Source: Phocoena phocoena (Eukaryota > Chordata > Mammalia > Artiodactyla > Phocoenidae). Taken from it: DNA of 64,000 bases. Below the pieces are notes generated by a model. It did not search any database. It saw only the letters and a list, made by a program, of their open reading frames with translations, and was not told where the DNA came from. The stretch covers positions 43,130,522 through 43,194,521 of the forward strand of contig NC_089232.1 of NCBI RefSeq assembly GCF_963924675.1. Reading direction: 5' to 3'. How positions within the stretch are numbered: position 1 is the first letter of the stretch; each line of letters begins with the position of its first letter. Shown in pieces: positions 12,787 to 22,300 of this stretch. Both the position numbers and the translations under genes were made by a program.

Positions 12787-13471
12787 GTTTTTACTCTTTT
12801 TTTTAAATTAGTTTTTATTGCTTTACAATGTTGTGTTTAGTTTCTACCGTACAGCAAAGTGAATCAGCTATACGTATGCATATATCCCCTCTTTTTTGGA
12901 TTTCCTTCCCATTTAGGTCACCGCAGAGCACTGAGTAGAGTTCTCTGAGCTATACAGTAGTTTCTCATTAGTTATCTATTTAATACACAGCATCAATAGT
13001 GTATATATGTCAATCCCAATCTCCCAATTCATCCCATCCAACCCCTTCCCCCTTGGTATCCATGCATTTGTTCTCTACGTCTGTGTCTCTTTTTCTGCTT
13101 TGCAAATAAGATCATCTGTATCATTTTTCTAGATTCCACATATATGTTAATGTGCAGTATTTGTTTTTCTCTTTCTGACTTACTTCACTCTGTATGACAG
13201 TCTCTAGGTCCATCCACATCTCTAAAAATGACCCAATTTGTTTCCTTTTTATGGTTGAGTAATATTCCATTGTATATATGTACAGCATCTTCTTTATCCA
13301 TTCCTCTTTTGATGGACATTTAGGTTAGTTCCGTGTCCTGGCTATTGTAAATAGTGCTGCAGTGAACACTGGGGTACATGTGTCTTTTTGAATTATGGTC
13401 TTCTTTGAGTATATGCCCAGTAGTGGGATTGCTGGGTCATATGATAGTTATATTTTTAGTTTTTTTAAGGA
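12787..13471 (-). mobile_element. LINE-1, 5'-truncated, with TSD
   Basis: This is a minus-strand L1 3' end: tail and 3'UTR at 12787-13120 (complement of the TTTGCTGTACGG and CATTGTAAAGCAATAAAAAC type of 3'UTR), then the last about 340 bp of ORF2 (complement encodes the TMEYYSAIKR and CPSTDEW regions). It is truncated at 13471. A TSD TGGAAATAATT flanks it at 12776-12786 and 13472-13482, so the target was the older L1 that continues from 13483. The 3'UTR differs from that of L1-A, so it is a different, older subfamily. Confidence 0.88.
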
Positions 13472-13482
13472 TGGAAATAATT

Positions 13483-14530
13483 TTAAATTTACAGAAATTT
13501 CACAAAAATACTTCAGAGCATTCATGTATATATACCCTTCACCCAGTTTCTTCCAAATGTTAACAGCGTACTTAACCACGTTACAAATATTACAATCAGG
13601 AAATTAACATTGATACAATATTATTAACTATTAACTAAACATTGATACAACATTATTAACTTAAAAGACCTTATTAGCATTTCACTAATGACATCCCATA
13701 AGGCTGTTTTTCTGTTCTAAGATCCAATCAAAAATCCTGCATTGTATTTAGTTGTGTCACCTTAGTCTCCCCGAATCTGTGAAAGTTCTTCAGCCTTTTA
13801 ATTTCATTAAAATGGAATCATACAATATATACTCTTTTTGTCTTTCTGCTTTTGCTCAGCATAAATTTTATATTCATCTGTGTTACTGCAAATAACACTA
13901 ATTGTTCCCTTTTTATTTTTGGATATTATTCTGTTTTAAGAAAATAACTCAATTTTTTATATTCATTCTTCTGTTCATGGACATTTGAGTTGTATCCATC
14001 TTGGGCCTATTATGAATAGTCTCTACGGACATTCAAATCTAAGTTTGTTTATTTGTTTTTGTCTTTATGGACACAATTTTTAATTTTCTTAGGAATGGAA
14101 TTTTGGGATCATATTGTAGGTGTATGTTTACAATGACAAGAAACTGCCAAACACCCTGACAAAGTGATTTTACTCTTTTTTTACATATTTGCAATCGTAT
14201 CGGAGTTCCAATTGCTATACTTTTTGCCAACATACATAATTGACAGTCATTTTAAATTTAGCTTTTCTTTCTGATGTGTAATGGTATCACACTATGGTTT
14301 AATTTGCATTTCCCTGATAACTAAAGAGATTATGCATCTTTATGTGCTTTTTGACTATTCATATGTCTTCTTTTGAATTGTCTATTTAATTCTTTGCCCA
14401 TTTTTATGGTTTTTTTTTTCAGTTGTAGGAGAACTTTATATATTCTTGATTCAAGTTCTTTGTCAGATGTATTCTTTCCAAATGCTTTCCTCCCAGTTAG
14501 TGATTTACACGTTTATGTTCTTGTTTTTTT
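13483..14530 (-). mobile_element. Old LINE-1 fragment (L1M-type)
   Basis: The minus-strand 3' region is followed by ORF2 C-terminal sequence. Recognisable plus-strand phrases include TGGAATCATACAATATATACTC, CATGGACATTTGAGTTGT, GGAATTTTGGGATCATA, TTTGCATTTCCCTGATAAC and TTCTTTGTCAGATGTATTC, in the usual order of an antisense L1. There is no usable open frame. Divergence is far higher than in L1-A and L1-B. Confidence 0.75.
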
Positions 14531-14739
14531 CTCTAGATCATGTTAAAAATTCAGACTTATTTGGAATCATATAACAGAACTCTACTTGAGCTCTCTGAAG
14601 CAAAAGTAGGTGAGTTTGGGGGATTTACTGTAAGAATATAACAATATATCACAAATTAGAAAAGAGAGATACTATCAGACCTCAGAAAAGAATTAGAACA
14701 ATAGACTTTATGCCAAATAGAAAATTGTTCTCCCTGTTT

Positions 14740-14980
14740 CTGTCATCATTCTCTTTTTCAGCCTCCCTCTTCCACTTTTAAGAATCATTGTGATTACCTT
14801 GGGCATACCCAGATATTCTAGGTTAACAATTTTTACTTAAAGTTAGCTGGTTACACCCTTAATCCTATCTGCGAACATAATTCCCTTTTGCTGTGTAACG
14901 TAACATATTCATATGTTCCAGGAATTAAGATATGGACATCTTTGGGGGAGCCATTATTCTACATATCTCAAATGAATTTC
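14740..14980 (-). mobile_element. LTR fragment, ERVL-like family
   Basis: The plus strand reads TTGTGATTACCTTGGGCATACC, TAACGTAACATATTCATATGTTCC and ATGGACATCTTTGGGGGAGCCATTATTCT. These are the complement of the 5' half of the same LTR family as the elements at 16596-17496 and 20275-20841. Both edges are ragged and no TSD is visible. Confidence 0.6.
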
Positions 14981-15479
14981 TCTTCTTTAAGACAAGAGTG
15001 CTAAGAATTAAATGCCTCAAAGTTATGTAGTTGACAGTAGTAATATTTGTATTTGGTCTTAATGAATTTTGATACTGCCTTTAGGTCAGTGTACATATGA
15101 AAATCATATAGATTCTAGAAGAGTTTTGGTTGATCTTCATGGTACTTTTGAAATAAGTTACAAGAGACCACTAATGAGGACCTATTTCACGTACAATGCC
15201 TTGAGACATCCTTCACATGTGAACATGGACTTCTATCATTTTTCTACTTAATTTTGCCATTGAATGAGTTGGAAGACTAATATATTTGTATGATCCATGG
15301 TTCCTCAGTTTGTGGCAAATGAGCAGAGTACTGAAGGAATATTAGGATTTATATAGAAAAGAGGGATTAGGGTGATGATATTTCTAGAAGAGAAAACTCC
15401 ACCTGCTCCACGGAATATGAGTGATTCAGTGTCATTAAGTGTAAGCTATAAACTTAAGTACCCAGAGACGAAGGTACAA

Positions 15480-16590
15480 AGATAAATAAGGTCCAGATAG
15501 GGGTCATAAAAAATAATTTTAATTTTATCCTAAAGTAACTGTGAGTATTAATAATTTTAAAAAAAGGAATTATTTGACTAGGATTTGTATGGTAGATCGA
15601 TTTATAAACCCCTTAAATTATATTATTTTTTCTCTTTTTTTCCACCCAAATTTGTGGTGGAGATTTTAAGATGTGGTTGGATACAGGGTATATCTAAGAT
15701 ATAGCCAAAAGCATCCCTCAGTGTCCTGAATGTGGTATGAGAGAAAAAGAAGTGTCGGTGATGATTCCATGGGTTTGGACCTAAGCAATTTGAATACTGA
15801 ACTTAAAATTCACTGAGTTGAGGAATAGAGAAAACATATTGAGAACTGAGATAACTAAGACATTGCTTTTGGTCAGTTTATTAATTAATACTTTTTAGAA
15901 AGAAATCTAAATGAAAATGGTAAGTGGAAGCAAGATATAAGAATCTGGATTTCAAGAGAAAGGTCAAAAATGGAGGCATCTGGGCTTCCCTGGTGGCGCA
16001 GTGGTTGAGAATCCACCTGCCAATGCAGGGGACACGGGTTCGAGCCCTGGTCCCAGAAGATCCCACATGCCGCGGAGCGGCTGGGCCCATGAGCCATGGC
16101 CGCTGAGCCTGCGCGTCCGGAGCCTGTGCTCCGCAACGGGAGAGGCCACAACAGTGAGAGGCCCGCGTACCGCAAAAAAAAAACCAAAACCAAAAACAAG
16201 AACATGAGTGCAGATTAGAAGGACGAGGCCCAGAGTTACTGTAACATTTAAGGGTTTTGTGGAGAGAATCAAGAACCAGTCAAGAGAGTGAGGAGGAACA
16301 CACAGTGAGATAGGAGGAAACCCAGGAGAATGTGACGCCTTGAAATCTAAATGAAGAAAGTGTTTTAAGAAGGAGAACATGTTTAAATATGTCAAATGCT
16401 GAAGGTAAGTAAAGTAAAATGAGGATTCAACTGACCAATAGAATTAGTAGCATGAATATCATAGATAACTCTTACAGGAGTCAATTTAATGGAGTGGTAT
16501 GGATGAAAACCTATTTAGAGAGGAGTCAAGGCTAAGTGAATTGGTGACAAATCAATTGGTATAGACCAATCCTTAAAAGAATTTTACGTC
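15480..16590. repeat. Ancient unnamed interspersed repeat, part 1
   Basis: Phrases such as GATGATTCCATGGGTTTGGACCTAAGCAA, CCAGGAGAATGTGACGCCTTGAAATCTAAATGAAGAAAGTGTTTTAAG and ACTCTTACAGGAGTCAATTTA follow the order of a widespread ancient mammalian repeat whose family name I cannot state. It is interrupted by the CHR SINE at 15982 and then by an LTR at 16596. It resumes at 17502. Confidence 0.55.
15982..16195 (+). mobile_element. CHR SINE, short form (tRNA-derived)
   Basis: The head GGGCTTCCCTGGTGGCGCAG carries the A box (TGGCGCAGTGG), and the B box GGTTCGAGCCC follows about 40 bp later. The short-form body (CCGCGGAGCGGCTGGGCCC, GTGAGAGGCCCGCGTACCGC) ends in an A-rich tail with CCAAAACC interruptions. 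It is the only plus-strand SINE in the window. No convincing TSD is visible. Open frames of 60-143 codons here on both strands are produced by the GC-rich SINE body and are not genes. Confidence 0.93.
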
Positions 16591-16595
16591 AAAGG

Positions 16596-17496
16596 TGTGG
16601 TAGATAAAATTCAGAAATCATCCTTGAAACATCTGAGTTCACCCACGCTCAGTGTACATGCCCTGTGTCACCTCTCCTTGAATGTAGATGTAACTGCATC
16701 TGGATTTCACCCCATGATTCGTTTATATTACAAAGGTGAAGAAATTTTTGCATTTGCAATTAAGGTACCAAATCAGTTGACTTTGAGATAATCAAAAAGA
16801 AAATTATTCAGGTGGCCCTGACATAATCAAATGAGCTCTAAAAGGGACAAGACATCTCCAGAAATCAGAGATTCAACGTGTGAGGTCAGTTCGTCTCCTG
16901 TCCTTGAAAAAAAAGCAAACCGCTATGTTCTGAGAGAGTCTGTGAGCTGGAGTCTTATCTAGGAGCTTAGAGGGGCCTCCAGCAAATAACCAGCAAGAAA
17001 ACATGGAACTCAGTCCTACAACTCCATGGAAATGAATTCTGACAGGAACTAGTAAGCTTATAAGAGGATCCCTATGAACCCCTCATTTGAAACCACAGTC
17101 TCAGCTGACTTTTTTTTTGTGTGGTACACGGGCCTCTCAGTGTTGGGGCCTCTCCCGCTGCGGAGCACAGGCTCCGGACGCGCAGGCTCAGCGGCCATGG
17201 CTCACGGACCCAGCCGCTCCGCAGCATGTGGGATCTTCCCGGACCGGGGCACGAACCCGCGTCCCCTGCATCGGCAGGCGGACTCTCAACCACTGCACCA
17301 CCAGGTAAGCCCCCCAGCTGACTTCTTGATTCAACCCACTGAGCGCCTGAGTAGAGAACCCAGCTAACCTATGCTTGACTCCTGACCCATAGAAATTGTG
17401 AGATAATTATTTGTCTTGTTTTACACCACTAAGTTTATGATATTTTAAGGCACACTTTTAAAATAGGCAATTATGTTTTAATAGACAATTAATACA
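16596..17496 (+). mobile_element. LTR, ERVL-like family, with 5-bp TSD, split by a SINE
   Basis: The element starts TGTGGTAGATAAAATTCAGA and ends ATTAATACA. A perfect 5-bp repeat AAAGG flanks it at 16591-16595 and 17497-17501. Landmarks in order are GTACATGCCCTGTGT, AGTTGACTTTGAGATAATCAAAA, CAGTCCTACAACTCCATGGAAATGAATTCTG and CCTGACCCATAGAAATTGTGAGATAAT. Without the inserted SINE (17112-17314 plus one TSD copy) it is about 690 bp. The TG...CA ends and 5-bp TSD fit an ERVL solo LTR. I do not name the subfamily. Confidence 0.8.
17112..17314 (-). mobile_element. CHR SINE, short form, nested in LTR
   Basis: A poly-T start is followed by the antisense short-form body and ends in CACCAGGTAAGCCCC, the complement of the tRNA-like head. 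A 10-bp TSD CAGCTGACTT lies at 17102-17111 and 17315-17324, inside the LTR 16596-17496. The insertion order is therefore LTR first, SINE second. Confidence 0.94.
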
Positions 17497-17501
17497 AAAG
17501 G

Positions 17502-18095
17502 GGTTCAGGAAAATAAAGCATTAGCTAAAGGAGATGTAGAGGTCATGAGGGCTTTTCTTAAAATGTCTGTATGCTGATGGGAAAAAATGTTGCAGGAAAA
17601 AAATGATTGGGTATAGTGCATGAATGGATGAGTTGGCTTTACATGGACAACTTATACAGTAGCAGAAAAGAAGGCAGAGTATATTGGTACAAATGATGGC
17701 AAATTGGTTGATGTGATAAGGATATGATAAAGTTCTTTGCAGATTTTATTATTTCTCAGTGAAATAGGGGCTAAAGTAATGAGCTGAGTGTGAAAATAGT
17801 TGAAGCTTGGGGAGAGGGAATAAAGTGTGAAAATATCCTTTAGGAGAGTAAGCAATTAATTGGAATACAGATACATAGCAGAATTGCTACTAATTGATTA
17901 ACAGAATTGCAGTGAGAATTGATAAGTGAATTTAAATTAACTAGTCGCAAAGACTGCATGTTTTCTCTAGTCAGGTTGAGTGGCCTTAGTGAAGGGAGAA
18001 TAGAGGGAGAGTGGGTCTTTCGCGTATGAGTGCTAAGGAGGGATAGGGAGGTGAAGGTGGATGAAAGGGAATTATTGCAGTGATGGAACATTTTC
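17502..18095. repeat. Ancient unnamed interspersed repeat, part 2
   Basis: The sequence resumes the repeat broken at 16590: AAAGGAGATGTAGAGG, GATGAGTTGGCTTT, TTCTCAGTGAAATAGGGGCTAAAG and AGCTTGGGGAGAGGGAATAAAGTG follow its later order. The minus-strand frames of 67 and 83 codons have no recognisable content. Confidence 0.5.
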
Positions 18096-18109
18096 CAGGC
18101 TGACGTGTA

Positions 18110-18980
18110 GCTCAGATTTATTTTTTAACTGATGTATCATTTCATTTTGAGGTATACCACTATTTATCTCTTCAGGTGGACATTTAGATTGCTACCACGT
18201 TTTTTGTTATAGCAAATAATGCCACAGTGAGCATACTTGTGCCTAATTTATTGTGCATATGTGTAAATATACTTCTAATGTATGTATCTAGAAGAAAACT
18301 GTATGGGAAATAGGTAATTTTCCGTTTTAGTAGTACTGCAAATTGTTCTCAGGAGTAGCTGTAATTTACATATTCCCACCAATGATATATTGATACTAGC
18401 CTATTCTACCTTTCCTCATGCCCTGGCCAACTGTTTATTTTTATTATTATTATTAAAATTTTTTATTTATTTTATTTTTGGCTGTGTTGGGTCTCCGTTG
18501 CTGTGCGTGGGCTTTCTCTAGTTACGGTGAGCCAGGGCTACTCTTCATTGCAGTGCGCAGGCTTCTCATTGTCGTAGCTTCTCTTGTTGCAGAGCACGGG
18601 CTCTAGGCACACAGGCTTCAGTAGTTGTGGCACGTGGGCTCAGTAGTTGTGGCGCATGGGCTTAGTTGCTCCGCAGCATGTGGGATCTTCCCGGGCGAGG
18701 ACTCGAACCCGTGTCCCTTGCATTGACAGGCAGATTCTTAACCACTGTGCCATCAGGGAAGCCCCCTGGCCAACTCTTGATAATGTGGAACGTTTTAGCC
18801 AACATATTTGTATTTTCTGTTTAATTTATTGCTTTTACCTTACTGTTTTTCCTACTTTATTTCTATTTTTTAAAAATAACATTTTTAAAGCATATAAATT
18901 TGCAATAATATAATCATGTTGCCCACTTCATGTGGAAGGTGAGCATTGCAAAATTTAAAATCTTCTGCAATATGTCTTTT
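18110..18980 (-). mobile_element. Old LINE-1 fragment, split by a SINE
   Basis: Antisense L1 3' ORF2 phrases are visible: CAGGTGGACATTTAGATTGCTACCA, AATGCCACAGTGAGCATACTTGTGCC, CATATTCCCACCAATGATATA and CATGCCCTGGCCAACT. The copy is interrupted by the CHR SINE at 18433-18763. The right end is uncertain. Confidence 0.65.
18433..18763 (-). mobile_element. CHR SINE, long form, nested in old L1
   Basis: The tail (TTATTATTATTATTAAAATTTT) lies at the left, then the long-form body (TTTGGCTGTGTTGGGTCTCC and so on), and the complement of the tRNA-like head ends CCATCAGGGAAGCC. A 12-bp TSD CCCTGGCCAACT is at 18421-18432 and 18764-18775. Confidence 0.94.
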
Positions 18981-18984
18981 CCCG

Positions 18985-20269
18985 GTTTTGTTTTCACGTG
19001 AACACTTCTTATAGCCTTAGCACATAACTATCACTACTGCCTTATTGTTTATCCTTCCAGGTAATTATATTCATTTCAAACCAATGCAAATACATGTTAC
19101 TTTTTTTTTTGCTTTTTTACGTAATGGGTTACATATACATACTATTATTCACTGTTTTCACATAGCAATATATCTTGGAAATCTTTATGTCAGTTCATAA
19201 AGGACTTCTTATCTTTTACGTCTATATAACATTCCATTGTCTGAATATAATATAATTTCTTCACTGAATTCTTTTTTCTTTCTCATTTAGATTGTTTCCA
19301 TTCTTTTGCTCTTCCAAAGAATGTGACAGTAAATAACTTTGAGCATAAATCATTTCATATAGCATGGATGTGTCTGTAGGGGAATTTATTACAAGTGGAA
19401 TAGCTGGGTTAAAGATACATGAAATTGTTTGCACACAGATTCTCCAATGGAATTTGATTATGTTATCAAATTTAAGAATTTTGCTGATTTGATAAATGCA
19501 AAGGATAATTTATATATAGTTTAATTGTGTTTCTTATTTTATGAGCTAAATTAGAAATATTTCATATGTTTAAGAGCCATTTATATTTCTCTTTCTTTGA
19601 AATGAGTGTGTTCATATCCTTTGCCCATTTTTTTGGTAGTTGATCTTCTTTTAACTTTAGGTAGATTAGCCTTTTTGAAAGATGAATTAAGGCATTTTTC
19701 CTAGATCATAATTTTTGAATTTATCATTATTATTACTATAATTTTTATGTTTTAAGAGATTGAACTTTTCATATTTGATTTTGTTAGGATTTCTGAATTA
19801 TGCTATAGTTTAGAAAGATTGCCTCACTCTCAGATTATAAAAATACCCCCATGTTTTCATAGAGGTTATTAAAAGTTAGATTATTTTTTATTTATGTATT
19901 TTATCCATATAGAATTCTTCTTGGTGTATGGGAAGAGATATGAACAGTTTTTTAAATTATTTTTATAATGTTTTTCCAACACCATTTACTGTCTAGTTCA
20001 TCTTTTCAACCACTGTTTAATTGCTCAACATTCTTTCCTATTTCATTGATTTTTTACCTTTTTTACTTTTTCTCCTCAATTTTCTTTAGTTCTTTTGCTT
20101 TTTCTATCTTTTTGAGTTTAATATTTAGCTAATTTATTCTAATTTTACACATTTTGAAAGAATTTTTCCCTGCTACTGCTTTGGCTATATCCACAATTTT
20201 AGATATGTAATGTTCTTGTTGTTATTCAGTCATAAATAATTTATATTTTCTACTTTTATTTTCTCTTAA
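18985..20269 (-). mobile_element. Old LINE-1 fragment (L1M/HAL1-type)
   Basis: Antisense L1 landmarks appear in order: ACTATTATTCACTGTTTTCACATAGCAATATATCTTGGAAATC, ATAACATTCCATTGTCTGAATATAATATAATTTCTTC, TTAGATTGTTTCCATTCTTTTGC, AAGTGGAATAGCTGGGTTAAAG and CATATCCTTTGCCCATTTTTTTGG. There is no usable frame. The LTR at 20275 is inserted at its right end. Confidence 0.7.
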
Positions 20270-20274
20270 ACCAT

Positions 20275-20841
20275 TGTAGCAGGAAGCCTCTAAGATGGAC
20301 CCAAAGACTCTTGCCTCCTAGTATTACGCCCATGTGTATTCTCCTTTCATTGAGTGACATCCTTCAAATAAATAGTAATTCTGACATTATAGATGCCACT
20401 TCTGAGATTATGTTACAAAGAGACTGGCCTATGTCTCACTCTCTCTCGTTGCCTTATTCTGTGGGAAAGCTAGCTGCCATGTTGTGAGCTTCCCCATATA
20501 GAAACCCCCATGGCAGGGGCAGGAACTGATGTCTCTGGCAAACAGTGAGAAGCTAAGGATTGCCGTAGTCACATGAATGGACTTGAAAGTGGATTCTCTG
20601 AGGACTGGGAACAACCACTTGTGTGAACTTGAAAGTAGGTTCTCCCTAAATTGACCCTTCAGATAACTATAACCCCAGATGATACCTTGATTATAGCCTT
20701 ATGGGAGACTCCAACCCAGAGGCACCCAGCTAAGAAGCACCTGAATGCTGGACCCAGAGAAACCATAATATAACAAGTATTTATTTTTTGAGCTATTAAA
20801 TATTGGGGTAATTTGTTACACAGCAGTATATAACTAATATA
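20275..20841 (+). mobile_element. LTR, same ERVL-like family, near 5-bp TSD
   Basis: The element starts TGTAGCAGGAAGCCTCTAAG and passes GCTAGCTGCCATGTTGTGAGCTTCCCCATA, ACTTGAAAGTAGGTTCTCCC, ACCCAGCTAAGAAGCAC and TTGGGGTAATTTGTTACACAGCAGTATATAACTAATATA. The flanks are ACCAT (20270-20274) and ATCAT (20842-20846), four of five bases equal. It shares its layout with 16596-17496, so at least two full LTRs of one family lie within 4 kb. Confidence 0.72.
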
Positions 20842-20846
20842 ATCAT

Positions 20847-21985
20847 GAATTACAGAAACATATGTATTCCAATATCTCAAATAAGTGGGGCAGATGAATT
20901 TATGTGATTTCTAAATTTATTTAATTTTAGTTAGGGAATATGTTTTTTGTAATATTGATTGAAGATTATTTTATGTTCTAGTAGCTGGTCAGTATTGATA
21001 TAGGATTGATAATATTTAATATGGGATTGAAGATAATAAGTGTTTTCTCTTTGTATGGTACAGATATGCAGCTTATTTGTTCTGTTTGTTTATTCCCATG
21101 GTTGATATTCAGCTGATTCAGACTTTGCACTTCAAACTGATTGTTAAAGTCCAACATCTCTTCTACTTTGTTGACACCTTCATATGCTTAATCAGTGCCT
21201 TTGTTACTTTGGCTATTAAATATTTTTTAGTAACAAACCTGGTTATTTCAGTCCTATATGTTATTTATTTTTTGTTGCTTGAAATGTAAGTATATGAGAA
21301 CACCATATTAAAGTTCCCCACTAGGGACTGGGAATTTTTCAACTTCTCCTTGTTTTTCATTATTTGGATTGATTTATTTTAAGACTCTATTGTTAGCTAC
21401 ATCCAAGTTCATGGGTATTATTGTCTTTGTGGATCAATCCTTTTATAAGCGAGGAATAGGCACTTTATCTGCTTTAATATCTCATAGTATGTATTGGTTA
21501 CAAGAATATTTAGCATCCAGTGATAAAAATGAAGTAAAACAATAATAACTGTGGCTTAAGCAAGACACATTTATTTCTCTCTCTTCAAAACCTAGGCCAT
21601 CTAGGGCTGGGAGGGTCTTCACAGCCGTCAGACACTCAGGCTCCTTTAAAGTAATTACTGAGCTGTTTTCAAATCATTACATGTTTATATTCTTTTGTTG
21701 CAACTTTTTTTTTTTCTTTTAAGCTTCTCCTGTATGAACAGATACTAGCTACATTTTAAAAATCCATTTATAACTTATGCTTTCTAATAATAGTTTCAAC
21801 TCAAATATGCCTATTTTGATTAATGGCATACTTTAAATTATTTCTGCCATCTTAGCACGTGTTGGTTTTTTTTTTAATGTTTATCAAACTTTTTCTTTTT
21901 TTTCCTGTCCCTCCCTTTTTTTTTAAGTATAATTTCTTTGATGTTCTGGTTTATTCCATTTTTTTCTCTATAGGTTTATAAGTTT
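20847..21985 (-). mobile_element. Probable old LINE-1 continuation, antisense
   Basis: AT-rich plus-strand sequence with L1-antisense character. TATTGTTAGCTACATCCAAGTTCATGGGTATTATTG, AGGAATAGGCACTTTATCTGC and TTGATGTTCTGGTTTATTCC resemble the complement of the endonuclease-coding part of L1. A separate short repeat-like patch lies at about 21545-21660 (GGCTTAAGCAAGACACATTTATTTCTCTCTC). Boundaries are not secure. Confidence 0.4.
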
Positions 21986-21997
21986 TACAGTCTAATT

Positions 21998-22169
21998 TTT
22001 TTTTTGCGGTACGCGGGCCTCTCACTGCTGTGGCCTCTCCTGCTACGGAGCACAGGCTCTGGACGCACAGGCCCAGCGGCCACGGCTCACGGGCCCTGGA
22101 CTGGGGCACGAACATGCATCCCCTGCATCGGCAGGCGGACTCTCAACCACTGTGCCACCAGGGAAGCCC
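21998..22169 (-). mobile_element. CHR SINE, short form, with internal deletion
   Basis: An antisense short-form body between a 12-bp TSD TACAGTCTAATT at 21986-21997 and 22170-22181. Compared with the copy at 37353-37563 it lacks about 32 bp between CTCACGGGCCC and GGACTGGGGCACGAAC. The lost stretch lies next to the B-box part of the tRNA-like head. Confidence 0.93.
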
Positions 22170-22189
22170 TACAGTCTAATTCTTAATAT

Positions 22190-22300
22190 TTCTTCCTCTT
22201 CCTCCTCCTCCTCCTCCTCCTCCTCCTGGGCCGTCTCTTTTCCTTCCCCTTTCTCTTCTCCTTCCCCTTCTTCCTCATCTTCTTCTTCTTCTTCTTGTTC
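22190..22300. repeat. Polypyrimidine tract with (CCT)n and (CTT)n
   Basis: About 110 bp of almost pure C and T on the plus strand, with nine consecutive CCT units near 22200-22227 and five TTC units near 22280-22297. It begins a few bases after the SINE's right-hand TSD. Long mirror-type pyrimidine tracts can form triplex DNA in vitro. Confidence 0.92.

Noticed and set aside
15964..16395. 143-codon minus-strand open frame across the CHR SINE
   Set aside because: The GC-rich SINE body lacks stops on several frames. The same kind of frame appears at other SINE copies (17074-17367, 37326-37658).
16596..20841. A single ERVL provirus with two LTRs
   Set aside because: The two LTRs each have their own 5-bp flanks (AAAGG; ACCAT/ATCAT) and old L1 and other repeats lie between them, with no internal ERV sequence seen.
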